Source: Terriglobales bacterium
GTDB lineage: Bacteria; Acidobacteriota; Terriglobia; Terriglobales; Acidobacteriaceae
DNA: 64,000 nt
Assembly: GCA_035573675.1 (NCBI GenBank)
Contig: DATMAB010000027.1
Location: forward strand, 349,447 to 413,446
Direction: 5' to 3'
Positions within the stretch are counted from its first letter, which is position 1, and each line of letters begins with the position of its first letter. This document shows, piece after piece, positions 35,334-42,216 of the stretch. Under the pieces are notes generated by a model that had not been told where the DNA came from, searched no databases, and saw only the letters and a program-made list of their open reading frames with translations. The translations under genes and the position numbers were made by a program.

Positions 35334-35429
35334 AACCACTCGGCGGGAAAATACCGCGCCATTGTACCACCGCGCTTCGGCCTCCCGGCGGCCCGTTCCC
35401 GCTGCTGGCGCGGTGTACACTGAATTCGG

Positions 35430-36347
35430 ATGCCCGGCGCGCTCCACCGCGTCGCCTGCGGTGCAGAACGATTCGTGTCCCGTCCTGAAGCCAAGACCGC
35501 CTTGCCGCCCCGGCTCGCGCTGGGGGATTTCGAGCTCAGCGTGCTCTCCGACGGCTCGTACTACTCCGATGGCGGAGCCTTCTTCGGCGTGGTCCCGAAG
35601 GTCCTGTGGGAGCGCAAGTGGCCGGCCGACGCGCAGAACCGCATCCGTCCTGCCCTGAACTCGCTGCTGGTGCGCACCGGCGAGCACACCGTGCTCATCG
35701 AGACCGGCGCCGGGAACAAGCTCAGCGAGAAGCTGCAGCGGATCTACCAGCACCAGCCGATGCTGCTGGAGAGCCTGGCCGCCGCGGGTGTCGCCGCTGA
35801 CGACATCGATATCGTGATCAACACCCACCTGCACTTCGATCACTGCGGCTGGAACACGGTGCTGCGGAACGGCAAGCCCGTGGCCACGTTCCCGCGAGCC
35901 ACCTACTACGTGCAGCAGGGCGAACTGGAGCGCGCGCATGAGCAGCACGAGCGCGACCGCGTGAGCTACATCAGCGCCAACTACGATCCGCTGGTGGCGA
36001 GCGGCCAGATGCGCCTGTTGCGCGGCGACCGCGAGATCGTGCCCGGCGTCACGGTGCGTGTGCTGCCGGGCCACACCCGTCACATGCAGGCCGTGATGGT
36101 GGAGAGCGGCGGGCGGCGGGCATGCTACATCTCCGACTTGATCCCCACTACCCATCATCTCAAGCCGACCTGGACGCTGGGCTACGACCTTTACCCGCTG
36201 GAGACCATCGCGAATCGCCATCGCGTGTACGCCGAGGCCATCCCGCAGCGCTGGCTGATGGTCTTCACCCACGATCCGACGACGCCCTGGGCCTACCTGG
36301 AAGCCGACGATGCCGGCGGCATCGTGGCCCGGCCAGTGACGACCTAG
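35430..36347 (+). CDS. MBL-fold metallo-hydrolase
   Basis: 305 residues. The zinc motif THLHFDHCGW (HxHxDH) is at about 131-140, with further ligands in LPGHTRHMQAVM, the ISDLIPTTHHL segment and the late MVFTHDPTTPW. It starts directly with the beta-lactamase fold core and lacks a signal peptide. The family covers lactonases, glyoxalase-like enzymes and quorum-quenching AHL lactonases; the exact substrate is open. A nearby inverted repeat and an AT-rich element lie downstream. Start ATG is 96 bp from the divergent CdsZ-like gene. Confidence 0.9.
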   Translation: MPGALHRVACGAERFVSRPEAKTALPPRLALGDFELSVLSDGSYYSDGGAFFGVVPKVLWERKWPADAQNRIRPALNSLLVRTGEHTVLIETGAGNKLSEKLQRIYQHQPMLLESLAAAGVAADDIDIVINTHLHFDHCGWNTVLRNGKPVATFPRATYYVQQGELERAHEQHERDRVSYISANYDPLVASGQMRLLRGDREIVPGVTVRVLPGHTRHMQAVMVESGGRRACYISDLIPTTHHLKPTWTLGYDLYPLETIANRHRVYAEAIPQRWLMVFTHDPTTPWAYLEADDAGGIVARPVTT

Positions 36348-36476
36348 CCTGCGCCGGAGGTGGGGTATCCCCTCCCCCTATTTCGCTGGAAAATATTGGG
36401 GGTAAAGGGGGTTAGGCGATTCAGCCCCGGGAAAATATTGATGTCAAAGAGCTTAGAGCCAAAATATTCAAAACAG

Positions 36477-36501
36477 GTAACTTATCAAAATGGTAAGTTA
36501 C
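36477..36501. promoter_or_regulatory. GTAACTTA-N9-TAAGTTAC inverted repeat
   Basis: Two perfect 8-bp half-sites separated by 9 bp within the AT-rich patch. The TAAGTTAC half-site resembles the hsp20-upstream palindrome (TTACTGAA core differs). There is no adjacent gene start; the nearest upstream one is the divergent dusB at 37941. It may be an operator of a lost gene. Confidence 0.4.
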
Positions 36502-36725
36502 AATTAAATACTATATCAATCATGTAGAACTTGTCAAGAAGAAATCGAAGGAAAAACGGGAGCGACAGGCCCTGCCCGCTCGGTCCGCGTTGCTCCCTCG
36601 CGGCCCCTCGGGATGACAATTCATTTGGGGGCCGCTTACAGCGGGGCTGAAGCCGCGCCCTTTCAAGACAGGATCAACAGAGCCAGACAGCCTCTTGATT
36701 CTTCACGCGCAAGGGAGGGGTAGAA

Positions 36726-36766
36726 CCCACGTTAGCGCCGAAGAGCACGGCGCGAACGTGGGGCAC
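36726..36766 (+). repeat. Imperfect palindrome, GTGCCCC family, copy 4 (reverse)
   Basis: CCCACGTTAGCGCCG ... CGGCGCGAACGTGGGGCAC; the loop is AAGAGCA. Stem ends CCCACGTT/AACGTGGG and inner GGCGC/GCGCC pair. Reverse orientation relative to copies at 3781, 5449 and 28723. Confidence 0.8.
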
Positions 36767-36815
36767 CGTCGAGCTTCGCTGGCGGACGTGGCCCCGCGTC
36801 CTACACGACCGTAAT

Positions 36816-36856
36816 CCCACGTCTCCGCCGGAAGGCATGGCGCAGACATGGGGCAC
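36816..36856 (+). repeat. Imperfect palindrome, GTGCCCC family, copy 5 (reverse)
   Basis: CCCACGTCTCCGCC ... GGCGCAGACATGGGGCAC. A divergent member with a short GGAAGGCAT loop. It sits just before the dusB stop. Confidence 0.75.
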
Positions 36857-36882
36857 CGGCAAGGCACCGTCAGGGCTGAACA

Positions 36883-37941
36883 TCAGGCGGCGGGCGTCGG
36901 TTGGGCCAACAGGCTTTCGAAGAACGCTTCCACCCGCTCCAGGATCTGCTGCTCAGTACGCGACTCATAGACGGCTTTGCGCAGGGCGGCGCCGCCGGCG
37001 ACGCCGTGGGTGAACCAGGAGACGAACTGCTTCATCTTGCCTTCGGCGCCGGGCATCTGCTCGTCGATCAGCATGCGGAAGTAGGTGCGGATCATCTGGT
37101 AGCGGTCGGCGTCGGTGGGATGGTCGTAGGCGCCGGTGGCGGTGTACTGCGCGATCTGGCGGAAGATCCAGGGGTTCGAGGCCGCCATGCGGCCGATCAT
37201 CACGCCGTCGCAGCCGGTGCGGGCGACCATGGCGGAGGCGTCCTCGGGCGTGCGGATGTCGCCGTTCCCGATCACCGGGATCGAGACCGCCTGCTTGACC
37301 GACGCAATCCACTCCCAACGGGCGTTGCCGGTGTAGCCCTGCTCGCGGGTGCGGGCGTGCAGCGCCACGGCGCTCAGGCCGCAGTCCTCGGCCATGCGGG
37401 CGAGTTGGACGCAGACGATCTCCTGGTCGTTCCAGCCGGCGCGGAACTTCACCGTGAAAGGGATGCGGACGGCGGCGCGCACACGCTCGAAAATCTGGCG
37501 GATGCGCGGCAGGTCACGCAGCAGTCCCGAACCGCCGTTGCACTTGACGACTTTCTTGGCCGGACAGCCGAGGTTCAGGTCCACCAAGTCGAAGCCCAGG
37601 TCTTCGACCAGGCGGGCAGCATCCGCCATGACCTGGGGGTCGCTGCCGAAGAGCTGCGCCGAGATGGGATGCTCGTCCGAGTAGAAGTGCAGGTAGCGGC
37701 GGGCCTTCTTGTCCCTGGCGCGCAAGACGCCGTCGGCGGAGGTGAACTCGGTCATGATGAGGCCGCAGCCGCCCAGGTTGCGGATGAAGCGGCGAAAGAC
37801 GGTGTCGGTGACGCCGGCCATGGGAGCCAGGAACGTGGCGGGCGCAATCTCGACCCCGTCGATTCGCACACATCCGGGCACGGTCGCCGCTGCAGGCGCG
37901 GCCGCGAGCGAAGGAGGCGGGCCGTCCCAGAACTTCTGCAC
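36883..37941 (-). CDS. dusB: tRNA-dihydrouridine synthase
   Basis: 352 residues. FMN-dependent TIM barrel. Motifs: APMAGVTDTVFRRFIRNLGG, SADGVLRARDKKARRYL, DLNLGCPAKKVVKCNGGSGLL with the active-site cysteine block, TVKFRAGWND, ALHARTREQGYTG and VIGNGDIRTPEDASAMV. It reduces specific uridines in tRNA D-loops. The residue pattern fits the DusB subfamily that is most widespread in bacteria. The gene begins near 37941 and is divergent from mscL, with only about 75 bp between the starts. Confidence 0.95.
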   Translation of the reverse strand: MQKFWDGPPPSLAAAPAAATVPGCVRIDGVEIAPATFLAPMAGVTDTVFRRFIRNLGGCGLIMTEFTSADGVLRARDKKARRYLHFYSDEHPISAQLFGSDPQVMADAARLVEDLGFDLVDLNLGCPAKKVVKCNGGSGLLRDLPRIRQIFERVRAAVRIPFTVKFRAGWNDQEIVCVQLARMAEDCGLSAVALHARTREQGYTGNARWEWIASVKQAVSIPVIGNGDIRTPEDASAMVARTGCDGVMIGRMAASNPWIFRQIAQYTATGAYDHPTDADRYQMIRTYFRMLIDEQMPGAEGKMKQFVSWFTHGVAGGAALRKAVYESRTEQQILERVEAFFESLLAQPTPAA

Positions 37942-38016
37942 GAGCCTTATTCTACAGGCACGCGCTGCTATGGGAGAATGCGCGCGGCATTGATTTCTGC
38001 AGGGCTGGAGGGAGCC

Positions 38017-38388
38017 ATGGTGGGTGAGTTTCGAGCGTTTCTTGTGAAGGAGAACGTAATGGCGCTGGCGACCGGGTTCATCCTGGGGGCGGCGGTGGGC
38101 AAGGTAGTGACGGCGCTGGTCAACGACCTGATCATGCCCTTGGTCGGCATGGTGACGCCCTCAGGCGAATGGCGGCAGATCACGTGGGAGGTGGGGTCGG
38201 GCAAGTTCCTGGTGGGCGATTTCGCGGGCGCGATCGTGGATTTTGTGATTATCGCGGCGGTGGTGTTCCTCATCGCCAAAGCGATGTTCAAGCCGGAGCC
38301 GGCGCCGGCGACCAAGAATTGCCCGGCATGCACCGAGACCATTGCGGCGGGGGCCACGCGGTGCAAGTGGTGCACACAGGCGGTGTGA
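38017..38388 (+). CDS. mscL: Large-conductance mechanosensitive channel with C-terminal zinc ribbon
   Basis: 123 residues from ATG 38017 with a GGAGGGAGCC site. The core has the MscL N-terminal helix (EFRAFLVKENVMALATGFILG), first span, VNDLIMPLVGMVTP and second span FVIIAAVVFLIAKAM (about 73-92), so the pore domain is complete. Instead of the usual C-terminal helical bundle it ends with a four-cysteine ribbon: C102-x2-C105 and C116-x2-C119 (NCPACTETIAAGATRCKWC). Wild-type MscL opens at high membrane tension to release solutes. The ribbon could sense metal or redox state, or bind a partner. Start MRAALI 13 codons upstream is possible but has no ribosome binding site. Confidence 0.93.
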   Translation: MVGEFRAFLVKENVMALATGFILGAAVGKVVTALVNDLIMPLVGMVTPSGEWRQITWEVGSGKFLVGDFAGAIVDFVIIAAVVFLIAKAMFKPEPAPATKNCPACTETIAAGATRCKWCTQAV

Positions 38389-38394
38389 TCTTCG

Positions 38395-38432
38395 CCCACC
38401 CTGTCGCTCGCGAGCGACAAGGGTGGAGCACA
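38395..38432 (+). repeat. CCCACCC-CTTTCGCTCG variant palindrome, copy 1
   Basis: CCCACCCTGTCGCTCG-CGAGCGACAAGGGTGGAGCAC. A near-perfect palindrome right behind mscL. It resembles the one at 38944-38988 and ends like the GTGGGGCAC repeats. Confidence 0.75.
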
Positions 38433-38580
38433 CGCGCGCGGACGGACGCGAATTAGGCCCGAGGAATGCCTCGCTATGGCCGAGGGCCACGAGGACCTGC
38501 CTCAGGGTTAAAGCCCTCTTGGGAGAGACCGCTTACGGCCGGAAAGCCGTGCCCCTCCAAGGGGCAACCCGAGGCGCAGT

Positions 38581-38799
38581 CTAGTTCTTCTTTTCGCTGC
38601 CTTTGGCGTACTTCCGGCGGAAACGCTCGACGCGGCCGGCGGTATCGATAAGCTTCTGCTTGCCGGTGAAGAAGGGGTGGCAGTTGGAGCAGATCTCCAC
38701 GTTGATGTTGCCCTTGTGGGTGGAGCGGGTGGTGAAGGTGTTGCCGCAGGCGCAGTGCACCCGCACTTCGTTGTAGGCAGGATGGATACCGGCTTTCAT
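38581..38799 (-). CDS. rpmE: 50S ribosomal protein L31
   Basis: 72 residues. Zinc-binding form: C16, C18, C37 and C40 ([22 protein letters not shown]), a length and pattern typical of type A L31. It binds the central protuberance of the large subunit. The N-terminus [11 protein letters not shown] and [15 protein letters not shown] are standard. The start ATG 38799 precedes a short spacer containing GTGCCCC palindromes. Confidence 0.95.
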   Translation of the reverse strand: MKAGIHPAYNEVRVHCACGNTFTTRSTHKGNINVEICSNCHPFFTGKQKLIDTAGRVERFRRKYAKGSEKKN

Positions 38800-38875
38800 G
38801 TTAGGAAGAAACTCCTCGCTGCAAAGCGTTTATTCTACCGGACGACCGGCGGAAGCGGCAAACGGAAGGCTATAT

Positions 38876-38921
38876 CCCCACGTTAGCGCCGCCGAAACAG
38901 CGCGGCGCGAACGTGGGGCAC
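38876..38921 (+). repeat. GTGCCCC family palindrome, copy 6 (reverse)
   Basis: CCCCACGTTAGCGCCGCCG ... CGGCGCGAACGTGGGGCAC with a central AAACAGCG. This one is nearly identical to the copy at 39003. Confidence 0.8.
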
Positions 38922-38943
38922 CACGGCACTAACATCAAGTTTT

Positions 38944-38988
38944 CCCACCCTTTCGCTCGAAAAAGCGCGAGCGAAAAGGGTGGGGCAC
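38944..38988 (+). repeat. CCCACCCTTTCGCTCG palindrome, copy 2
   Basis: CCCACCCTTTCGCTCGAAAA and GCGCGAGCGAAAAGGGTGGG then GCAC. Stem CCCACCCTTT/AAAGGGTGGG is nearly complete. The second copy of the variant near 38395. Confidence 0.75.
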
Positions 38989-39002
38989 CCGCAAGTCTCC
39001 TA

Positions 39003-39044
39003 CCCACGTTAGCGCCGAAACAGCGCGGCGCGAACGTGGGGCAC
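39003..39044 (+). repeat. GTGCCCC family palindrome, copy 7 (reverse)
   Basis: CCCACGTTAGCGCCGAAACAG and CGCGGCGCGAACGTGGGGCAC split by no more than the loop. Same family and orientation as 38876-38921, 127 bp away, forming a direct pair with the 38944 variant between them. Confidence 0.8.
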
Positions 39045-39176
39045 CAAGTCGGGTACCAAGTCGAGGAGGAGATTTCCTCGGATTTCCACAGCAAAGGCGA
39101 GAAGCGCACAGCCGGGGGAACAACTCCGGCAGCATCGCGGTTGCGTCCGATGGAACGCGGACGTAGAGTGCTGAGC

Positions 39177-39926
39177 ATGGCTGTGGTCGAAGAGAAACTC
39201 TGCCCGCTGTGCCGGGGCTCGGGGTGGAAGGAGGTCGAGGGCGGGCGGCGGGCGCGCTGCGACTGCCGCCTTGCGGAGCGGGCCGAGAAGCTACTGGAGC
39301 AGGCGCGCATTCCTGCGCGCTACGAGCATTGCGAGCTTTCCGACTTCCATGCCGATTTTCCGGGAGCGCATCCCTCGCTGGCTTCGGCGCGGCTGGCTGC
39401 GGGAAGGTTCGTCGAAGAGTATCCGCTCGAGTCTACGGGATTGCTGCTGGTGGGCTCGATCGGCGTGGGCAAGACGCACCTGGCGGTCGGGATCCTGAAA
39501 GAACTGATCCGCGCCAAGGGAGCGCACTGCCTGTTCACGGACTACCGCGACCTGCTGAAGCAGATCCAGAACTCGTACAATCCCTCGGTCCAGACCACGG
39601 AGATGGAACTGCTGCGCCCCGTGTTCGAGGCGGAAGTGCTGGTGCTCGACGAGCTGGGCGCGGTAAAGCCGACCGAGTGGGTGTGGGACACAGTCAGCTT
39701 GATCCTGAACACGCGCTATAACGACCGCCGGACGACCATCATCACGACCAATTTTCCCGACCTGCCGCCCTCCAGCGTCACCGGCGCCGTGCGGGCGGCA
39801 CGGGAAGAGACCCTGGGCGACCGCATCGGGGAGCGCATGCGCTCCCGGCTGCAAGAAATGTGCCGCAAGATCGAGATACAGGGACAGGACTTCCGGCAGC
39901 GGGTAAGCAGCGCCAGCTTCCGATAG
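39177..39926 (+). CDS. DnaC/IstB-like AAA+ ATPase with N-terminal zinc motif
   Basis: 249 residues from ATG 39177 (an ATG at 39150 is possible). The N-terminus has a C-x2-C ... C-x-C motif (CPLCRGSGWKEVEGG ... RCDCRLA) and then the AAA+ core: Walker A GSIGVGKTHLAVGIL, Walker B EAEVLVLDELGAVKPT, sensor I TIITTNFPDL and sensor II region RMRSRLQEMC. The best match is the DnaC/DnaI helicase-loader/IstB family; IstB is excluded as a transposition helper because no transposase neighbour exists. It probably loads the replicative helicase. Confidence 0.88.
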   Translation: MAVVEEKLCPLCRGSGWKEVEGGRRARCDCRLAERAEKLLEQARIPARYEHCELSDFHADFPGAHPSLASARLAAGRFVEEYPLESTGLLLVGSIGVGKTHLAVGILKELIRAKGAHCLFTDYRDLLKQIQNSYNPSVQTTEMELLRPVFEAEVLVLDELGAVKPTEWVWDTVSLILNTRYNDRRTTIITTNFPDLPPSSVTGAVRAAREETLGDRIGERMRSRLQEMCRKIEIQGQDFRQRVSSASFR

Positions 39927-39935
39927 GAACCCTCT

Positions 39936-40070
39936 CACCACGGAGACACGGAGGCACGGAGAATACGAAGTTACTTCCATCGCTTCGTCGAGTGGCGGCG
40001 CCTTCCGATGGCCAGATAACCCGATGACTACATGACTGGATTTCCTCCGTGTCTCCGTGTCTCCGTAGTG
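39936..40070. repeat. Spacer with inverted ACACGGAG word arrays
   Basis: Left arm CACCACGGAGACACGGAGGC then ACGGAG (39936-39961); right arm CTCCGTGTCTCCGTGTCTCC then GTAGTG (40045-40070). The arms pair almost along their full length (25-26 bp). The spacer separates the DnaC-like gene and the UvrC-like gene, both rightward. A single arm with the same words is at 43741-43770. Confidence 0.85.
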
Positions 40071-40083
40071 CGAAAATCCTCTT

Positions 40084-41265
40084 GTGCTGGCACAGGTCGT
40101 CGAATTCCTACCGGAGCGTGACGCGGAGATCCTGGCAGCGATTCCGGCGGCGCCGGGCGTGTTCCTGCTGCGCGGGGGAGCGGGAAGCGAGCCGTATGCG
40201 GCGAAGACGGCCAACCTGCGGCGGCGGCTTACGCGGCTGCTCGGTCCGGCGGAAGAGCGCTCGACACGCCTGAACCTGCGCGAGCGAGCGCGGACCATCG
40301 AATACACGGCCACGGGTTCGGATTTCGAATCCGGCCTGCTGCTGTACCGCGTGCTGCGCCAGATCTTTCCGCAGACGTACCGCGCGCGCCTGCGACTGCG
40401 CTTTGCGCCGCTGGTACGGCTGAACCTGGATAATCCCTGGCCGCGCGCCTTTCTGACGCGGCGGCTTTCGCTGCGCGGGCGATCGGTGTACTACGGTCCG
40501 TTCCCGTCGCGGGCTACGGCGGAGAAGTTCCTGAATGATTCCCTCGACCTGTACAAGATGCGGCGCTGCGACTTCGACCTCAATCCCGATCCGGCGTTTC
40601 CCGGCTGCATCTACTCCGAAATGAAGATGTGTCTGGCGCCGTGCTTCAAGGGCTGCACAGACGCCGAGTACGTCGCCGAGGTCAGGCGCGTGCAAGAGTA
40701 TCTGGATACGTGCGGGCGGTCGCTGGAGTCGGAACTGGCGGCTGAACGGGAGAAGGCTTCTGCCGCGCTCGAATTCGAGGCCGCTTCCGCCCTCCATGCG
40801 CGGCTGGAGAAGGCGCAGGCGGCGGCAGCGCAGGCGCCGGAGCTGGTCCGGAGGCTCGACCGGCTGCACGGCGTCATCGTGCAGCGCTCAGCGGAGCCGC
40901 ATTCGGTGGCGCTGTTCCGGGTGGAGGCGGGCGTGATCGGCGCGCCCATTGCGTTCGCAGTGGAGCCGCGGCAAGGCAAACCGGTCTCGATGGAAGCGCG
41001 GCTGGCGGAGGCGCTGGCCACGGTGTCCGCGGCCCAGGAGACTTCGGCCCTCGAGCGCATGGAACACCTGGCCCTCCTCAAGCACTGGTATTACCGCTCA
41101 AGCCGCGTGGGCGAGATCTTCCTGACGGATGAACGGGATGAATTGCCGATGCGGCGGCTGGTGCGGGGCGTGTCGCGAGTGTACCGGGGCGAACGAGCAA
41201 CAGACTTCACCGCGGAGAACGCAGAGAGCGCGGAGAAACCCTTGGCCACGGATGAACACGGATGA
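40084..41265 (+). CDS. UvrC-like GIY-YIG/UVR protein without nuclease C-domain
   Basis: 393 residues. The N-terminal part looks like the UvrC GIY-YIG module (PGVFLLRGGAGSEPYAAKTANLRRRL, i.e. PGVFLLRG...PYAAKTANLRRRL) but the residues corresponding to GIY and YVGK read GVF and YAAK, so catalysis may be lost. The middle has SVYYGPFPSRATAEKFLN, CIYSEMKMCLAPCFKGCTDAEY (given as MCLAPCFKGC, the cysteine block), and a UVR-like coil (about 220-260). The RNase H-like C-domain and HhH motifs of UvrC are absent. It could be a damage-binding relative such as Cho/UvrC-type, or a decoy for UvrB. The last 16 residues are encoded by repeat words, including the stop codon. Confidence 0.8.
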   Translation: MLAQVVEFLPERDAEILAAIPAAPGVFLLRGGAGSEPYAAKTANLRRRLTRLLGPAEERSTRLNLRERARTIEYTATGSDFESGLLLYRVLRQIFPQTYRARLRLRFAPLVRLNLDNPWPRAFLTRRLSLRGRSVYYGPFPSRATAEKFLNDSLDLYKMRRCDFDLNPDPAFPGCIYSEMKMCLAPCFKGCTDAEYVAEVRRVQEYLDTCGRSLESELAAEREKASAALEFEAASALHARLEKAQAAAAQAPELVRRLDRLHGVIVQRSAEPHSVALFRVEAGVIGAPIAFAVEPRQGKPVSMEARLAEALATVSAAQETSALERMEHLALLKHWYYRSSRVGEIFLTDERDELPMRRLVRGVSRVYRGERATDFTAENAESAEKPLATDEHG

Positions 41266-41366
41266 CACGGATCGATTGCGAAGTAACCAGATCAAGAATC
41301 CCCGGGATGCCCCGTGACCATCCGTGGCTACCGATTTTCTTTGCGCTCTCTGCGTTCTCGGCGGTG
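41208..41366. repeat. Nested inverted word arrays at a convergent gene junction
   Basis: Outer arms: CACCGCGGAGAACGCAGAGA then GCGCGGAG (41208-41235) and TTTGCGCTCTCTGCGTTCTC then GGCGGTG (41340-41366). Inner arms: CCACGGATGAACACGGATGA then CACGGAT (41246-41272) and CCATCCGTGGC (41318-41328). Two different word families are nested. The UvrC-like gene runs into the left arms and stops inside the inner one (TGA 41263-41265). Confidence 0.85.
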
Positions 41367-41381
41367 AATCGGGATTTAAGC

Positions 41382-42104
41382 TTACTTGTGTGACCCGGCC
41401 GTCAATTTACGCCGCCGGACGCGATTCCTCACCGCCTGGCCCATGGCTTTTTCGCCGGGCGGCGGCTCGCATTCCTGGATGCCGAAGCTCTCGCGCATCT
41501 CGCAACCGAAGTTGGGGTCCCACTTCCAGTTGATCAGCGCCACCACGACGAGGGCGATACAGGCGCCCAGGCCCGCGGCGAGCATGTCTTTCTGCGCGTC
41601 CCAGATGTCGCCCTGCGAGCCCAGGAAGGCGAGGCCGGCCTCCGGGCTGACGCGCGCGGCCACGCGCCACTCGATGATCTCGTAGACGGCGGAGAGCGAG
41701 AGCGTGACGTCGAGCGGGAGGTAGAAACCCCAGAATCCCTTTACGCGCGCCAGGCGCAGGAACACTTCGCGCACCGGGTACGCGAACAGCAGGCCATAGG
41801 AGAAGTGGACGAAGCGGTCGTACATGTTGCGGTCGGCGCCGAACCATCGCTGCAGCGTGAAACCGAAGGGCACCTCGGCATAGGTGTAGTGCGCCCCGAT
41901 GAGGTGCAGGCACATGGCCAGCGTGATGAGGGTGTAGGAGACGTCAGAGAAGCGGAAGTAGCGGCCAGTGAGGATGATCAGCGGAACAAAAAGGAAAACA
42001 AGCAGGTTCTCCAGCAGCCAGTCCTTGGGGAAGAGGGGCCGGATTGCGGCCCAGGTCCAAACGGTGATGAAGACCAGCAGCAGTCCAAGACGATAGCGGT
42101 TCAT
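41382..42104 (-). CDS. DUF2238 membrane protein
   Basis: 240 residues. Six predicted spans; the DUF2238/YjdF-type signatures DRFVHFSYGLLFAYPVREV and YEIIEWRVA, with the QGDIWDAQKDMLAAGLGA motif near the C-terminus. The family has no proven function; it may bind a hydrophobic ligand or metal through the conserved Asp/His/Glu residues in the membrane (D97, H101, E151 by approximate count). The C-terminus after about 200 is a charged cytoplasmic tail. Convergent with the UvrC-like gene. Confidence 0.88.
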   Translation of the reverse strand: MNRYRLGLLLVFITVWTWAAIRPLFPKDWLLENLLVFLFVPLIILTGRYFRFSDVSYTLITLAMCLHLIGAHYTYAEVPFGFTLQRWFGADRNMYDRFVHFSYGLLFAYPVREVFLRLARVKGFWGFYLPLDVTLSLSAVYEIIEWRVAARVSPEAGLAFLGSQGDIWDAQKDMLAAGLGACIALVVVALINWKWDPNFGCEMRESFGIQECEPPPGEKAMGQAVRNRVRRRKLTAGSHK

Positions 42105-42185
42105 GGGGACCTCCTGGTGGTCGGCCTTAGAAGCTCCCGCAGGGATTTCCGATGATCGGGCCGGTGCACTATTGAACCACTTCTC

Positions 42186-42216
42186 GATCCGTGTTCATCC
42201 GTGCGAATCCGTGGCC
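42186..42216. repeat. ATCCGTG word array supplying a stop codon
   Basis: GATCCGTGTTCATCCGTGCG then AATCCGTGGCC. It belongs to the CACGGAT word family of 41246-41328. The stop codon of the PD-(D/E)XK-like gene (42195-42197) is in it; the encoded tail ATDSHG mirrors ATDEHG of the UvrC-like protein. Confidence 0.8.

Larger units (their letters stand above)
36348..36882. other. 535-bp spacer with an AT-rich patch and two palindromes
   Basis: No coding frame of substance. The first 70 bp are GC-rich with AAAATATT repeated three times (around 36390, 36432 and 36461). Then comes an AT-rich patch (36455-36540) containing the inverted repeat at 36477-36501. Two members of the GTGCCCC family palindromes follow. 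The patch is far below the window's GC content and may be a remnant or a regulatory island. Confidence 0.6.

Noticed and set aside
35334..36272. Upstream extension of the CdsZ-like gene
   Set aside because: Antisense to the MBL hydrolase; the family N-terminus begins at ATG 35333.
36901..38016. Frame extending mscL upstream by 372 codons
   Set aside because: The part before 38017 is antisense to dusB. The strong ribosome binding site at 38005-38016 fixes the mscL start.
39936..40070. IS or MITE with transposase
   Set aside because: No transposase frame inside, no clear target-site duplication; the arms are word arrays, not classic terminal inverted repeats.
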